Below the pieces are notes generated by a model. That model was given only the letters and a program-made list of their open reading frames with translations. It was not told the DNA's origin and ran no database searches. Source: a virus. From it: 32,163 bases of DNA. The stretch is taken from positions 1-32,163 of the IMG/VR virus record IMGVR_UViG_3300025467_000049. One strand, given 5' to 3'. Shown here piece by piece: positions 22,947 through 30,349 of the stretch (the first letter of the stretch is position 1; each line of letters opens with the position of its first letter). The position numbers were made by a program, and so were the translations under genes.

Positions 22947-23987
22947 TTAAATACCTGTGATGTTATAACCAACACCATGACGGCGTGGGTTCTTTGACCA
23001 GAACTCACCGGCGAGGATAACACGACCGACATAGGCAAGCTGATTAACAGGCTTGACCCAACCAGTCCAGTGGAATCCAAGACCCTTAACATTCTCATAA
23101 TCGTTGTCCTCAAAGTCCTTTTCAACGAACTTTACAGGCTCTGATTCTGGGAACTTCTCGATAGCACGGAACTCTATATCTTCCTCACGGATGAAGAAGA
23201 GCTGACCACCGCCAGTAGCGATAGGAACTTTACGATCTGGGACAATACCAAGACCTTTATAAGTCAAAGTAGTGAAGCCAGCAGTACCTGCGAGACCTTG
23301 CTTGTTATCCTTGCGGATTTCAGGCACTGTCGTATAGAGACGGTTCTTAGGTTCAATCAACTGTTCGTAGTATGAGTAAGTGTTACGATCTGCAAGACCC
23401 ATTGAAGGCATGATTGTGCCATCGGTGATAGCGTTGTAGAGCGTAGCCATTTTCTGCAAACTGATGTTTGGAGACCAGTTCGTGCGTGTTGCATCCAATG
23501 TAGGGAAGGTTGTACGAGACAAGCCACCATAAGTAGCATAGTTCGTTCCGTCATCTACGATATTTGCAAGACCGTTGAAATCGAGACCGCCATTACCTTG
23601 ACCATCAAGGTAGAAGATGTTACCGATAGAGTCAGCCATGTCTTCTGCTGATGAAGTCATTTCGGCTTCAGCGAGGTCGAGGACACGTTCGTCATCGGTC
23701 ATGTTGACTGCCATATCCGTTAGAGAAATGGTAACGTCAATCTGATAAAACTTCGCAGGGAAGAGCAAATACTGACGTGTATTGACTGCCTGTGAAGGAA
23801 GTGTTTGGAATCCAGCGAATGATGTTCCGTTGGTATTCTTTACAACCTTGACTGATTTCTTAATCTGCTCACCTCTCCATTTCTCAGGAGATGTAAGGAT
23901 TTTTTCAGTCAATGGATTTTCACGAAGCACTGTGTCTGTTACTTTTGGTAACAAATATGTGTTTGTGAGTGTGTTTAATCTTGACAT
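22947..23987 (-). CDS. HK97-type major capsid protein
   Basis: 346 residues. The position after the scaffold, the length and the pattern fit an HK97-fold capsid protein without a long delta domain: an N-terminal helix (SRLNTLTNTYLLPKVTDTVL) followed by ENPLTEKIL, then GGxxI-type strands, an E-loop-like KVVKNTNGTSFAGFQTLPSQ, the spine helix (DLAEAEMTSSAEDMADSIGN), and later FFIREEDIEFRAIEKFPES and WTGWVKPVNQLAYVGRVILA. It would assemble around the scaffold and form the icosahedral shell. No encoded protease is visible nearby, and no cleavage is predicted. The leader aagaatATG has no ribosome-binding motif. Confidence 0.8.
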   Translation of the reverse strand: MSRLNTLTNTYLLPKVTDTVLRENPLTEKILTSPEKWRGEQIKKSVKVVKNTNGTSFAGFQTLPSQAVNTRQYLLFPAKFYQIDVTISLTDMAVNMTDDERVLDLAEAEMTSSAEDMADSIGNIFYLDGQGNGGLDFNGLANIVDDGTNYATYGGLSRTTFPTLDATRTNWSPNISLQKMATLYNAITDGTIMPSMGLADRNTYSYYEQLIEPKNRLYTTVPEIRKDNKQGLAGTAGFTTLTYKGLGIVPDRKVPIATGGGQLFFIREEDIEFRAIEKFPESEPVKFVEKDFEDNDYENVKGLGFHWTGWVKPVNQLAYVGRVILAGEFWSKNPRRHGVGYNITGI

Positions 23988-24021
23988 ATTCTTATAATGT
24001 TATTGATAATTTGTTGATAAT

Positions 24022-24843
24022 CTATTCCGCATCTCGCCAGTTACCTCTGAGAGCCTTTCGGGAGATTGAAGGAATATTATTGTTCGATGAGGCTTTAACC
24101 TTTGAACGCATGATATCCGCACCTATCTTCTTTTGAGTCTCTTTCGTAGTATCTGGTTGCTTTGGCTGTAACTTTTGCATAAGTGTCAAAGACTTTCTGA
24201 AATCGTAGTTTCCTTCTGCGTCTAACAAACTTCCTGCACCATATTCCTTTTGGAAATCCACCATAAACTTTAGAAGCTCATTCCTCTCGAACTTCAATCC
24301 CTCGTCTTTCATCTCAGCAAGTTGAGTATCTACATACTCCTGTGCTTCCTGTTGATTTTTAGCTTCGGTCTGGGTCTTATTTTCAAGGTCTTTGGCAATC
24401 TCCTCCTTGATACGTTCACGTTCAGCTTGCGTAGCGGCGACATAATTTTCGTACGACTTCTTTGCTTCTGGTGTGTCTCCATAACGAGTCTTCCACCATT
24501 CAGGCAATACTGTTTCGCTCTTATTGCCCTTTTTTAGCTCCTCGATCTGTTTTTCAAACTCAGCGACACGCTTTTCATATTCTTTAAGCGTTTCCTGTGT
24601 CTTCTTCCAGCGAGGATGCTGATGAAACGGTAATTTTTCAGCAGAAGTATTATCAGGGTTAGATTTATCATCTACTTTCTGTTCGCCCTTCTGCGATGGC
24701 TCTTTAACCGCTTCTTTTTTTTCAGGTTGCGAATCTGAGGAAGTTTTGTCTCCCTTGTCCTTCGTTTCAAGGCGCTCGAATGACTTATCTATATCGAGCT
24801 GATTACCTTCGCTTGGGACTTCGTCAAAAATGTTTGTTGGCAT
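24022..24843 (-). CDS. scaffolding protein
   Basis: 273 residues, highly charged and helical, between portal-proximal genes and the capsid gene. The N-terminal region is acidic and disordered (DEVPSEGNQLDIDKSFERLE), followed by a Glu/Lys coiled coil (TLKEYEKRVAEFEKQIEELK) and a long helical middle, then a basic C terminus (RKALRGNWRDAE). This acidic-to-basic helical layout directly before a capsid gene is classical for phage scaffolds that direct procapsid assembly. Its leader holds copy B of a duplicated element. Confidence 0.75.
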   Translation of the reverse strand: MPTNIFDEVPSEGNQLDIDKSFERLETKDKGDKTSSDSQPEKKEAVKEPSQKGEQKVDDKSNPDNTSAEKLPFHQHPRWKKTQETLKEYEKRVAEFEKQIEELKKGNKSETVLPEWWKTRYGDTPEAKKSYENYVAATQAERERIKEEIAKDLENKTQTEAKNQQEAQEYVDTQLAEMKDEGLKFERNELLKFMVDFQKEYGAGSLLDAEGNYDFRKSLTLMQKLQPKQPDTTKETQKKIGADIMRSKVKASSNNNIPSISRKALRGNWRDAE

Positions 24844-24892
24844 ATTGTTAGCAGGCTGTTCTTTAGGGTCTTCAACTCAGGAAAAGACCTTT
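24844..24892 (-). promoter_or_regulatory. leader element copy B (duplicated 5' leader)
   Basis: The leftward strand reads AAAGGTCTTTTCCTGAGTTG, then AAGACCCTAAAGAACAGCCT, then GCTAACAAT before the scaffold ATG. A six-pair stem forms from GGTCTT (24889-24884) and AAGACC (24872-24867). It matches copy A at 21229-21278 in sequence and in distance to the start codon. No promoter is evident in the 61-base gap, so it probably acts within the operon RNA, for example on translation or processing. Confidence 0.5.
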
Positions 24893-24904
24893 AGTTATTT
24901 ATAA

Positions 24905-25123
24905 TTAACGCTCTTCAAAACGATTACCTTTCTTTGTATGACCCTTTTCCATAAGCTCAGAAGTAGAACTCTCTTCTACCTCATTGAAATGCTCGTCTGT
25001 CTTGTTACTCTCATCCATTTGAGTGCAATGAGCGCAAGGTGCGCCACATGTACCACAAGACTTTTCACCTGCTTTCTGGCTTCCCGATAACTTTATTGCT
25101 TCTTCTTGGTATTTATTATTCAT
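24905..25123 (-). CDS. 72-residue protein with CxxCxxxCxxC site
   Basis: KSCGTCGAPCAHC gives four cysteines in one tight cluster that could bind zinc or a metal cluster. The rest is acidic and then basic (HFNEVEESSTSELMEKGHTK, then KGNRFEER). The start overlaps the stop of the 55-residue gene by ATGA. It lies between portal-side genes and the scaffold. It may be an assembly or regulatory zinc protein; no family is recognised. Confidence 0.6.
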   Translation of the reverse strand: MNNKYQEEAIKLSGSQKAGEKSCGTCGAPCAHCTQMDESNKTDEHFNEVEESSTSELMEKGHTKKGNRFEER

Positions 25124-25287
25124 TTGATTTTATCTTTAATTGCTTTCAACTGATGAGCTGACCGACCTTCAACTCCTTTTATCTTCCCTGCGTTTTTCGA
25201 TGCGTAGAAGACCTGCTCGCCTTTGTCTTCTCCGTACTCCTTTTTCATGTTACTCATTATGTCCGAACCTTTTTTAGTGAGTGGCAT
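25120..25287 (-). CDS. small conserved phage protein of the MPLTKKGxxIM type
   Basis: 55 residues from the ATG at 25287 (atcaaataacATG leader). The larger ORF to 25404 overlaps the portal reading frame and its extra N terminus is portal shadow. PLTKKGSDIMSNMKKEYGED followed by FYASKNAGKIKGVEG is a recurrent sequence found beside portal genes in many phages; its role is unknown to me. It is basic and probably helical. It ends in an ATGA overlap with the 72-residue gene. Confidence 0.75.
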   Translation of the reverse strand: MPLTKKGSDIMSNMKKEYGEDKGEQVFYASKNAGKIKGVEGRSAHQLKAIKDKIK

Positions 25288-25288
25288 G

Positions 25289-27136
25289 TTATTTGATAGG
25301 AACTTGGCTAATAATCTGTTTCTCTTGCGCCTGAACTGGACTAGGGTTCGGTGCTGACGGAGTAACGCTATTCGGTGGAGCGCCACTTGTCGAAACAGGA
25401 GCATTAGGAGTTGGTGCCGTTGGCATAGGTGGTTGCATACCTAGATATTCCTGCATGTACTGTTGAGGCAAGAGTTTATACATCATTAACTTCATAGCAC
25501 TTTCAGTAGGGTTCTTATCTTTTGTCTTCTCAAAATAAGTCAAAGGGTCTAGCAATCCAGCTTCGTACTCGGAAAGAGCAGAATTAAATACGGACAACTC
25601 ATCCTGTGGAACGAGTGAGCCATTCTGAACATTTACTGTAAACTTTCTACCTTGTGGGATTTCACTTGCTTGCAACTGTGCCATTTGCTGAGTGTTTTCT
25701 GGTCCAATAACAGAAATCATGTGAGGAGTATCCCAGTACACATAAATCATCTGTAAGAAGTGATTAAAGATTCTGCCAGCCGCCAATTCAAGCATTTCGG
25801 TAACACCACCACCTGTGCGAGAAGTATCTTGCTGACCGACAATAATCTTTCCTCGTACAGTCTCCTCTTGCGAAGTAGATTCTGCTGTTGAGCCACTGAC
25901 ACCAAAACGTGCCATAAAGCGTGTCCTATCGTCTTGTATGCGTTCATAGACGACTTCTGGTATATCATGGTTCTCTGGGAACATAAGAGCCTTAGAAGGT
26001 TCGCCGGGAGTAACGATTGTACGACCTTGACGACGAGCCTCTGCAACCTGTGCCGCCTGTTCTTTGTTGAACATCAATCCATTTACAACGACACCGCCAT
26101 TGATGTTATCGACATTCCTATCGTACTGTTTCAGTCCTTTGTTGATGTTGTCCTGAGTGACAAGTCCCTGAGATACGAGACCTGTCTCATCGCATGGCTG
26201 AGTTCCTAAATCAAAAACTGTAAGGAATACAAATGGAATCTTAGGGCGTGGGAAGTGGTTATGTCCCGGTACTTCCTGCATCGTAGGCTGACCCATAGCG
26301 TCTACCGTCCGCTGTTGCTTTGGATAATTAAAGTTAGGGTTCTTTGACTTATGTAAAATGATATCGCCTAGCTTGTAGAATACATACTCGTCAGTCCAGC
26401 ATTGCTTATAGCCCATGAGTGAGCCGAGCTTGCCTTGTGCTTCCTTTTCAATCTTATCTTTATGTTCAGGGAAACGAGTAATAAGATTACGAGCAGTATC
26501 GTAGAGTTTAAGATTCAAGAACTCACCAACATATTCTCCGTCTTCAATGTAACCGTTAGGGTCAAGCTCTAGGTCTTTAGGATTGATAGCTTTAACAATG
26601 ATTTCATTATCCTCGCCGTTGTAACCAATCTGCCATACACCTAAGAAGCGTAGACTCCAATGACGAACACCTTTCTTCAACTTAGTTTTTAGATGATTGT
26701 ACTGTGCAAGATATTCAAGAGCCATGTGAATCTTGTCAGCAACCTCTTTCATTTCAGGAGAATTGTCACAGCCAACAATAGGTTCAGGGTTCTGTTGAGT
26801 GGCTTGTGGAATCATTGTCTCAACCGCTTCAAAGATTATGTTATCTGTGAGAGGTCGTTTGCCATTCTCGTATTCACTATCAGGAAATTGCTTGCCAATC
26901 CAATAACGCTGATTGATGTCTCCAGCTTCATGTATTTGTTTCTTGGTAGTTGATCCGTCATAAAGTAATCTCCATGATTTTTCAAGTTCAATCAAATCCC
27001 TATCATCCATGTCCAAAGTTAATTCACCGAGACTCTCAACTAATCCTTCCTGTTTTTCTCCGTCAGCATTTTTACCCTTCGCTTTATTATAGTTTGCGAA
27101 TAGTGAGTAAAATCCACTTGTGAGTATGCCTGCCAT
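25289..27136 (-). CDS. portal protein
   Basis: 615 residues. The stretch SWRLLYDGSTTKKQIHEAGD, RYWIGKQFPDSEY, RPLTDNIIFEAVETMIPQAT, and later FLGVWQIGYN, IKAINPKDLELDPNGY and PFVFLTVFDLGTQPCDETGL fits a podovirus-type portal, the dodecameric ring through which DNA enters and leaves the head. The long C-terminal helical region and Pro/Thr/Asn-rich end (QPPMPTAPTPNAPVSTS) are usual for such proteins. It is the first gene after the 240-base control region and begins the virion run. Confidence 0.85.
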   Translation of the reverse strand: MAGILTSGFYSLFANYNKAKGKNADGEKQEGLVESLGELTLDMDDRDLIELEKSWRLLYDGSTTKKQIHEAGDINQRYWIGKQFPDSEYENGKRPLTDNIIFEAVETMIPQATQQNPEPIVGCDNSPEMKEVADKIHMALEYLAQYNHLKTKLKKGVRHWSLRFLGVWQIGYNGEDNEIIVKAINPKDLELDPNGYIEDGEYVGEFLNLKLYDTARNLITRFPEHKDKIEKEAQGKLGSLMGYKQCWTDEYVFYKLGDIILHKSKNPNFNYPKQQRTVDAMGQPTMQEVPGHNHFPRPKIPFVFLTVFDLGTQPCDETGLVSQGLVTQDNINKGLKQYDRNVDNINGGVVVNGLMFNKEQAAQVAEARRQGRTIVTPGEPSKALMFPENHDIPEVVYERIQDDRTRFMARFGVSGSTAESTSQEETVRGKIIVGQQDTSRTGGGVTEMLELAAGRIFNHFLQMIYVYWDTPHMISVIGPENTQQMAQLQASEIPQGRKFTVNVQNGSLVPQDELSVFNSALSEYEAGLLDPLTYFEKTKDKNPTESAMKLMMYKLLPQQYMQEYLGMQPPMPTAPTPNAPVSTSGAPPNSVTPSAPNPSPVQAQEKQIISQVPIK

Positions 27137-27160
27137 TTTTATATTTTGTTTATTTAAATA

Positions 27161-27195
27161 CTAAAAGAGCGCCCAGAAAAAATCTGATGCGCTCC
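27161..27195 (-). terminator. early terminator just upstream of the portal gene
   Basis: On the leftward strand GAGCGC pairs with GCGCTC and CAGA with TCTG across a small bulge and a T-rich loop, then TTTTAG follows. This is an intrinsic terminator located about 25 to 55 bases after the predicted start of the consensus promoter and 25 bases before the portal ATG. It would end most transcripts before the virion genes unless overridden. Confidence 0.7.
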
Positions 27196-27224
27196 CATTG
27201 CGTTGGTTAAGCGTTTACGATGTA

Positions 27225-27253
27225 ATTATATTCCTACTATCCTAGAGTGTCAA
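27225..27253 (-). promoter_or_regulatory. consensus promoter for the virion operon
   Basis: The leftward strand reads TTGACA, a 17-base spacer, then TATAAT, a perfect match to the sigma-70 consensus at both hexamers with ideal spacing. A start near 27218 is predicted. No ORF lies between it and the portal gene. It lies between two intrinsic terminators in a 239-base gap. Confidence 0.85.
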
Positions 27254-27281
27254 ACAAGTCAAGGGTGTGTATAACTATAAC

Positions 27282-27305
27282 GCAAAAATTCCCAGAGAGG
27301 GGAAT
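27282..27305 (-). terminator. intrinsic terminator of the groEL-terminase unit
   Basis: ATTCCC and GGGAAT form a six-pair stem around CTCTCT, followed by TTTTG on the leftward strand. An upstream GGGAAT at 27336-27331 could pair with the same ATTCCC and act as an antiterminator, so the stem may be an attenuator rather than a fixed stop. It precedes the consensus promoter by about 30 bases. Confidence 0.65.
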
Positions 27306-27364
27306 GATTGCGATTATTAGCTTTGATCATATTCCCATGAATTTTGTAAAGAACATCTACCTAA

Positions 27365-27373
27365 ATTATACCA
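27365..27373 (-). promoter_or_regulatory. candidate extended -10 promoter (TGGTATAAT)
   Basis: The leftward strand carries TG, one base, then TATAAT just after the stop of the 68-residue gene. The -35 region is poor, as is usual for extended -10 promoters. Transcription from near 27358 to the terminator at 27282 would give an RNA of about 75 bases. It includes a possible nine-codon leader (MFFTKFMGI) with AGG shortly upstream. Confidence 0.45.
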
Positions 27374-27375
27374 CA

Positions 27376-27582
27376 CTAAAACTTATTTGACTTAGGTGAA
27401 TATGTGTATAAGTGCCTGTCCACAGATAGTATATCCCCCTCTTTGGAGAAGTTAATCGTTGAAGAACCACGCTTGATGTCCAATGCACCAGAGCTTATTA
27501 AAAAGGTTATTTTATCGTAATACTGCATAAAGAGCTTAAATGCTTCTGCATCTTGATTTGAAAGTGTGATAATCGCTGTCAT
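27376..27582 (-). CDS. 68-residue protein of unknown function after terL
   Basis: The protein TAIITLSNQDAEAFKLFMQY, then YDKITFLISSGALDIKRGSS followed by TINFSKEGDIL, is a compact alpha/beta chain of a type I have seen downstream of terminase genes in related phages (LSxxDAxxFKLFxxxYDxIxxLxxSGxxDIKxGxxxxxFxKEG). Its function is unknown to me. It ends in the control region and starts three bases after the terminase stop. Confidence 0.65.
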   Translation of the reverse strand: MTAIITLSNQDAEAFKLFMQYYDKITFLISSGALDIKRGSSTINFSKEGDILSVDRHLYTYSPKSNKF

Positions 27583-27585
27583 AAA

Positions 27586-29211
27586 TTATGTATAGCGCCA
27601 GTCCGATTCCTTTGGAGAAACTTCTGGCATTATTAATTGTATCCCATCTGTCGTATTGTTGTGATATCGATAAGGTGCTTCGGGTATAACTGATTTCCTT
27701 TCACTACCCCCAACGAACTGACTCTCATTCTCTGCGAATCTATCATAGGCTACTCGATAGTATACCATAGCAATAGCCCAGTCATTGCGGTCTGAACGCT
27801 CCCAGACATAGACAAGATTGCCCATTCTGTCCTCATCAACAATACGATACATATGAGACCAATGAAGCCACATATTCCACCATTTCTCTAAGTTACCCAT
27901 AAGGAGAATACGCTTGTCGTTCATCTCGTCTACTGTCTGCTGAATAATACGATTACGGTCTACAAGCACTCTGCCGTATTCTTCGCCGTCTCCCCACTTG
28001 ATAAGATTCATGGACTTTTTATCTTGCACGAATGAACATAAAAATACTTTACCTTTGTTATCATCTGCGAACTTACGGACTCCAATGATATCTCCGCCTT
28101 GGTCAATAACCATTATCCAGTCGTTATGCTTATCACATTCACGCTGTAGCTCCTCATAAGTATCACATTCGCCCATATCTATGAGCCCGTTCATATCACC
28201 ATAACACCAACGAATCTTTATACCTGTATCAACTCCAAATAATACACGACCCTTACGTTGTTTCTCCTCTGTCAAAATACCTTTAATTGTTTCAAGCGTA
28301 ACCTTTGACTTGTTATCAGCATAAGGCAAAGCGAGTACGAAGTTATGGAAGTATTGAGCTTCCTTCTCTTTAAAGTCTTTAATGATTTTACTAGCAGGAA
28401 TCCATGCACAGATAAGCTGTGGAATATGATAGCCACTAAACTCCGCTTCTGGGTTCTTCTTTCTCCAATGTCCCTCACGTCTATCTTGGTCAGTAATCTC
28501 ATTCTGACAAAATTTGCATTGATAACATTGTCTTTGCTGATCAACTGAGTATGGCCACTCCATGAACTGCCATTCTTTACAAGCTGAACATAAAATAAAC
28601 CATTCTTTCATATCGGATTTAGCCCAATATTGGTCTATACCGTTTCCAACCACACTAGGATGAGAGAAGTACCAACGCCAACCACCTGCTTCTGCTTGCT
28701 GGCGTGTTTCGTATTGGATAATAACCTCTGGATTAGAAGCGTCTATTTCGTCATGCACGTTTAACTGTGAGGAGAACATGGTAGCAGACTTGGTTGTGAA
28801 TGTACCACGCCAACGAATCATACTATCGCCTATCTTCTTCTGTTCAATTGTGTCATGGTCTTTAGTCCAATTTTGGAATACTTTGTTTTGAGCAATAATA
28901 CGGTTAATCTTATCGCCCACCATATCAAAGACATCGGACATAGTAGGCAATGTGTAGATGATGTCCTTCTTCAAGAAGCGAGCTACCCATAGAATCTTGA
29001 TAGTAAACATAACCGTAGCGCCTATCTGGGGAGCTTTCAGGATAGCTTGATATGGACTCATGTCCTCTAGAATATCTTTCAGAAACGGTCTATCACGAAA
29101 TGATAAAGACAAACCACGCTCACTTTTGATATCCTGTCCCTTAATAAAAAGATACGGATTTACCGCTTCAAGCTCTTCTGGTTTTATATCAAGAGGTTTT
29201 TGCTTTAGCAT
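27586..29211 (-). CDS. terL: terminase large subunit
   Basis: 541 residues. The ATPase site is KAPQIGAT (59-66), a Walker A variant of the type found in terminases, with Walker B at HDEID (153-157). A zinc ribbon with C208, C211, C232 and C235 lies between the two domains, as in GpA-like and related large terminases. The nuclease domain starts near VLFGVDTG (D328), with MVIDQGGDIIG and the late NDWAIAMVYYRVAYDR holding further acidic residues. It powers DNA packaging through the portal and cuts the concatemer. The 48-residue zinc gene overlaps its start by 23 bases. Confidence 0.9.
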   Translation of the reverse strand: MLKQKPLDIKPEELEAVNPYLFIKGQDIKSERGLSLSFRDRPFLKDILEDMSPYQAILKAPQIGATVMFTIKILWVARFLKKDIIYTLPTMSDVFDMVGDKINRIIAQNKVFQNWTKDHDTIEQKKIGDSMIRWRGTFTTKSATMFSSQLNVHDEIDASNPEVIIQYETRQQAEAGGWRWYFSHPSVVGNGIDQYWAKSDMKEWFILCSACKEWQFMEWPYSVDQQRQCYQCKFCQNEITDQDRREGHWRKKNPEAEFSGYHIPQLICAWIPASKIIKDFKEKEAQYFHNFVLALPYADNKSKVTLETIKGILTEEKQRKGRVLFGVDTGIKIRWCYGDMNGLIDMGECDTYEELQRECDKHNDWIMVIDQGGDIIGVRKFADDNKGKVFLCSFVQDKKSMNLIKWGDGEEYGRVLVDRNRIIQQTVDEMNDKRILLMGNLEKWWNMWLHWSHMYRIVDEDRMGNLVYVWERSDRNDWAIAMVYYRVAYDRFAENESQFVGGSERKSVIPEAPYRYHNNTTDGIQLIMPEVSPKESDWRYT

Positions 29212-29335
29212 GTTTTATCTTGTTAGCTCGTGTTCTTTTGATATTTCTCTCTTTCTTACAAGGAAAGCAACAAGCTGGAACTTTATTCTTTCGTTCAACG
29301 ATATCTCCACAATGTTGACAAGGTACTTTAATCAT
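29189..29335 (-). CDS. 48-residue zinc-ribbon miniprotein between terS and terL
   Basis: VPCQHCGDIVERKN and VPACCFPCKKERN give C6-x2-C9 and C22, C23 and C26, a compact zinc ribbon, followed by a very basic tail (KRTRANKIKHAKAK). The ATG overlaps the terS stop as ATGA and the end lies 23 bases inside terL. Its position suggests a packaging-associated role, such as DNA binding during terminase action, but that is inference. No named family is recognised. Confidence 0.7.
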   Translation of the reverse strand: MIKVPCQHCGDIVERKNKVPACCFPCKKERNIKRTRANKIKHAKAKTS

Positions 29336-29790
29336 TTTATTTCATCAGCAATTAACTTAGAAGCTATCTCTTTGGCGAGTATAGTCATCTTCTCTCGGTT
29401 TTCAGTGTTTACTTCTACATTTACATTCAAAGACTTTTCAGGAGCATACGCACCTTTCAATTTATAAGCCATTTCAAGTCCTTTAGATACTGCTTGCGTC
29501 TCTATTCCGTTATCAATCACTTCACCCTCGACAACGATGTTATCCCTCTTATTCAAAAGCTCTATATGCCTTTTGGTGATCAGTTCGTCAGGTATCATAT
29601 CAGCCAACGACTTTGACACATTAGCAATTTCCTGTTGAATCTTAATTTTTCTTAATAGGTTATGTCCCGTAACAGCAGATACATTATCGTCTTTCTTTTT
29701 CAAAACCTTTTTAACAGCCTGAGTAGCATTACCACCATTGAGTACATACTCTTTAGCAAATGCTTTGTCTTTAGGCTTTAGTTTGGTCAT
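29332..29790 (-). CDS. terS: terminase small subunit
   Basis: 152 residues from the ATG at 29790 (leader aattaaaaacaATG); an ATG at 29811 would overlap more of the previous gene. KPKDKAFAKEYVLNGGNATQ followed by AVKKVLKKKDDNVSAVTGHN and LLRKIKIQQEI is the DNA-binding helix-turn-helix start of the Terminase_2 family. The middle DELITKRHIELLNKRD and AVSKGLEMAYKLKGAYAPEK match the oligomerisation core of the same family. It would recognise the packaging site and recruit the large subunit. It sits directly upstream of the zinc miniprotein and terL. Confidence 0.85.
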   Translation of the reverse strand: MTKLKPKDKAFAKEYVLNGGNATQAVKKVLKKKDDNVSAVTGHNLLRKIKIQQEIANVSKSLADMIPDELITKRHIELLNKRDNIVVEGEVIDNGIETQAVSKGLEMAYKLKGAYAPEKSLNVNVEVNTENREKMTILAKEIASKLIADEIK

Positions 29791-29956
29791 TGTTTTTAAT
29801 TGTCCACCCATTAGGAAACTGCTTATCTAGTCTATCAAGCATTTCACCATAAGTAATCATTTCTTGTTTTAGACTAAGTACAAATAACAATGCTTCATCA
29901 GTCATTCTGTGGATCAATTCGATAAAGGCTAATTCAGATTGTCGTATGTAGGTCAT
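29771..29956 (-). CDS. 61-residue helical hypothetical protein
   Basis: TYIRQSELAFIELIHRMTDE, then LLFVLSLKQEMITYGEMLDR and LDKQFPNGWTIKNN describe an all-helical chain with no Cys. Its ATG overlaps the stop of the 46-residue zinc protein by ATGA and its own stop lies 20 bases inside terS. The coupling supports translation. No family is recognised. Confidence 0.6.
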   Translation of the reverse strand: MTYIRQSELAFIELIHRMTDEALLFVLSLKQEMITYGEMLDRLDKQFPNGWTIKNNDQTKA

Positions 29957-30093
29957 TTTGTTGTAAAGAATGTTGAATGTATGTGCTTGTATTTTGTATC
30001 ACAACCTGTTTTAGAGCATTTCCAACCTTTAGGAGTGGGAATGTAAACTGTTGTCGTGGAATCATCTACGATAGAAGCTAGATCATTCATCAT
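29953..30093 (-). CDS. 46-residue C2H2-like zinc protein
   Basis: The start at 30093 (MMNDLASIVDDSTTTV) lies at the end of the preceding gene; the ORF could start at 30144 but that overlaps the upstream frame more. IPTPKGWKCSKTGCDTKYKHIHS carries C-x4-C and H-x-H, a small zinc finger arrangement. The stop overlaps the 61-residue gene by ATGA. A nucleic-acid-binding role is plausible but not shown. Confidence 0.6.
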   Translation of the reverse strand: MMNDLASIVDDSTTTVYIPTPKGWKCSKTGCDTKYKHIHSTFFTTK

Positions 30094-30349
30094 CTTCTGA
30101 TTCTTTGTCTTTCTTCTTTTTTTTGTTTGGTTCGTATTTGCCATAGAGTTCTTCGTAGTTTTTGTTTGGTGTGCCGTCTTTGTTGAATGGTTGCTGGATA
30201 TCGGCTTCGTAATACTTTGCTTCTAACTCTAGCCTTCTTAAGAATGTACCTGATAGATTTCTCATCTCACAATTATCACATACTCGCTTTCCGTCTTTAT
30301 ACCGTAGGACTGTTACTTGTTTTCCGCATTGACACTTTAGTTTTCGCAT
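30083..30349 (-). CDS. zinc-ribbon protein with CxCG and CxxC pairs
   Basis: 88 residues from ATG 30349. A start at 30409 would add 20 residues (VRRIVVTPQDVREINTLTF) but overlaps the upstream gene by 113 bases. KLKCQCGKQVTVLRYKDGKR and VCDNC give a CxC-x13-CxxC ribbon. The rest is helical (GTFLRRLELEAKYYEADIQQ), ending in a lysine run and acidic tail. It resembles its neighbour at 30297-30557, suggesting tandem duplication of a ribbon module. Confidence 0.65.
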   Translation of the reverse strand: MRKLKCQCGKQVTVLRYKDGKRVCDNCEMRNLSGTFLRRLELEAKYYEADIQQPFNKDGTPNKNYEELYGKYEPNKKKKKDKESEDDE

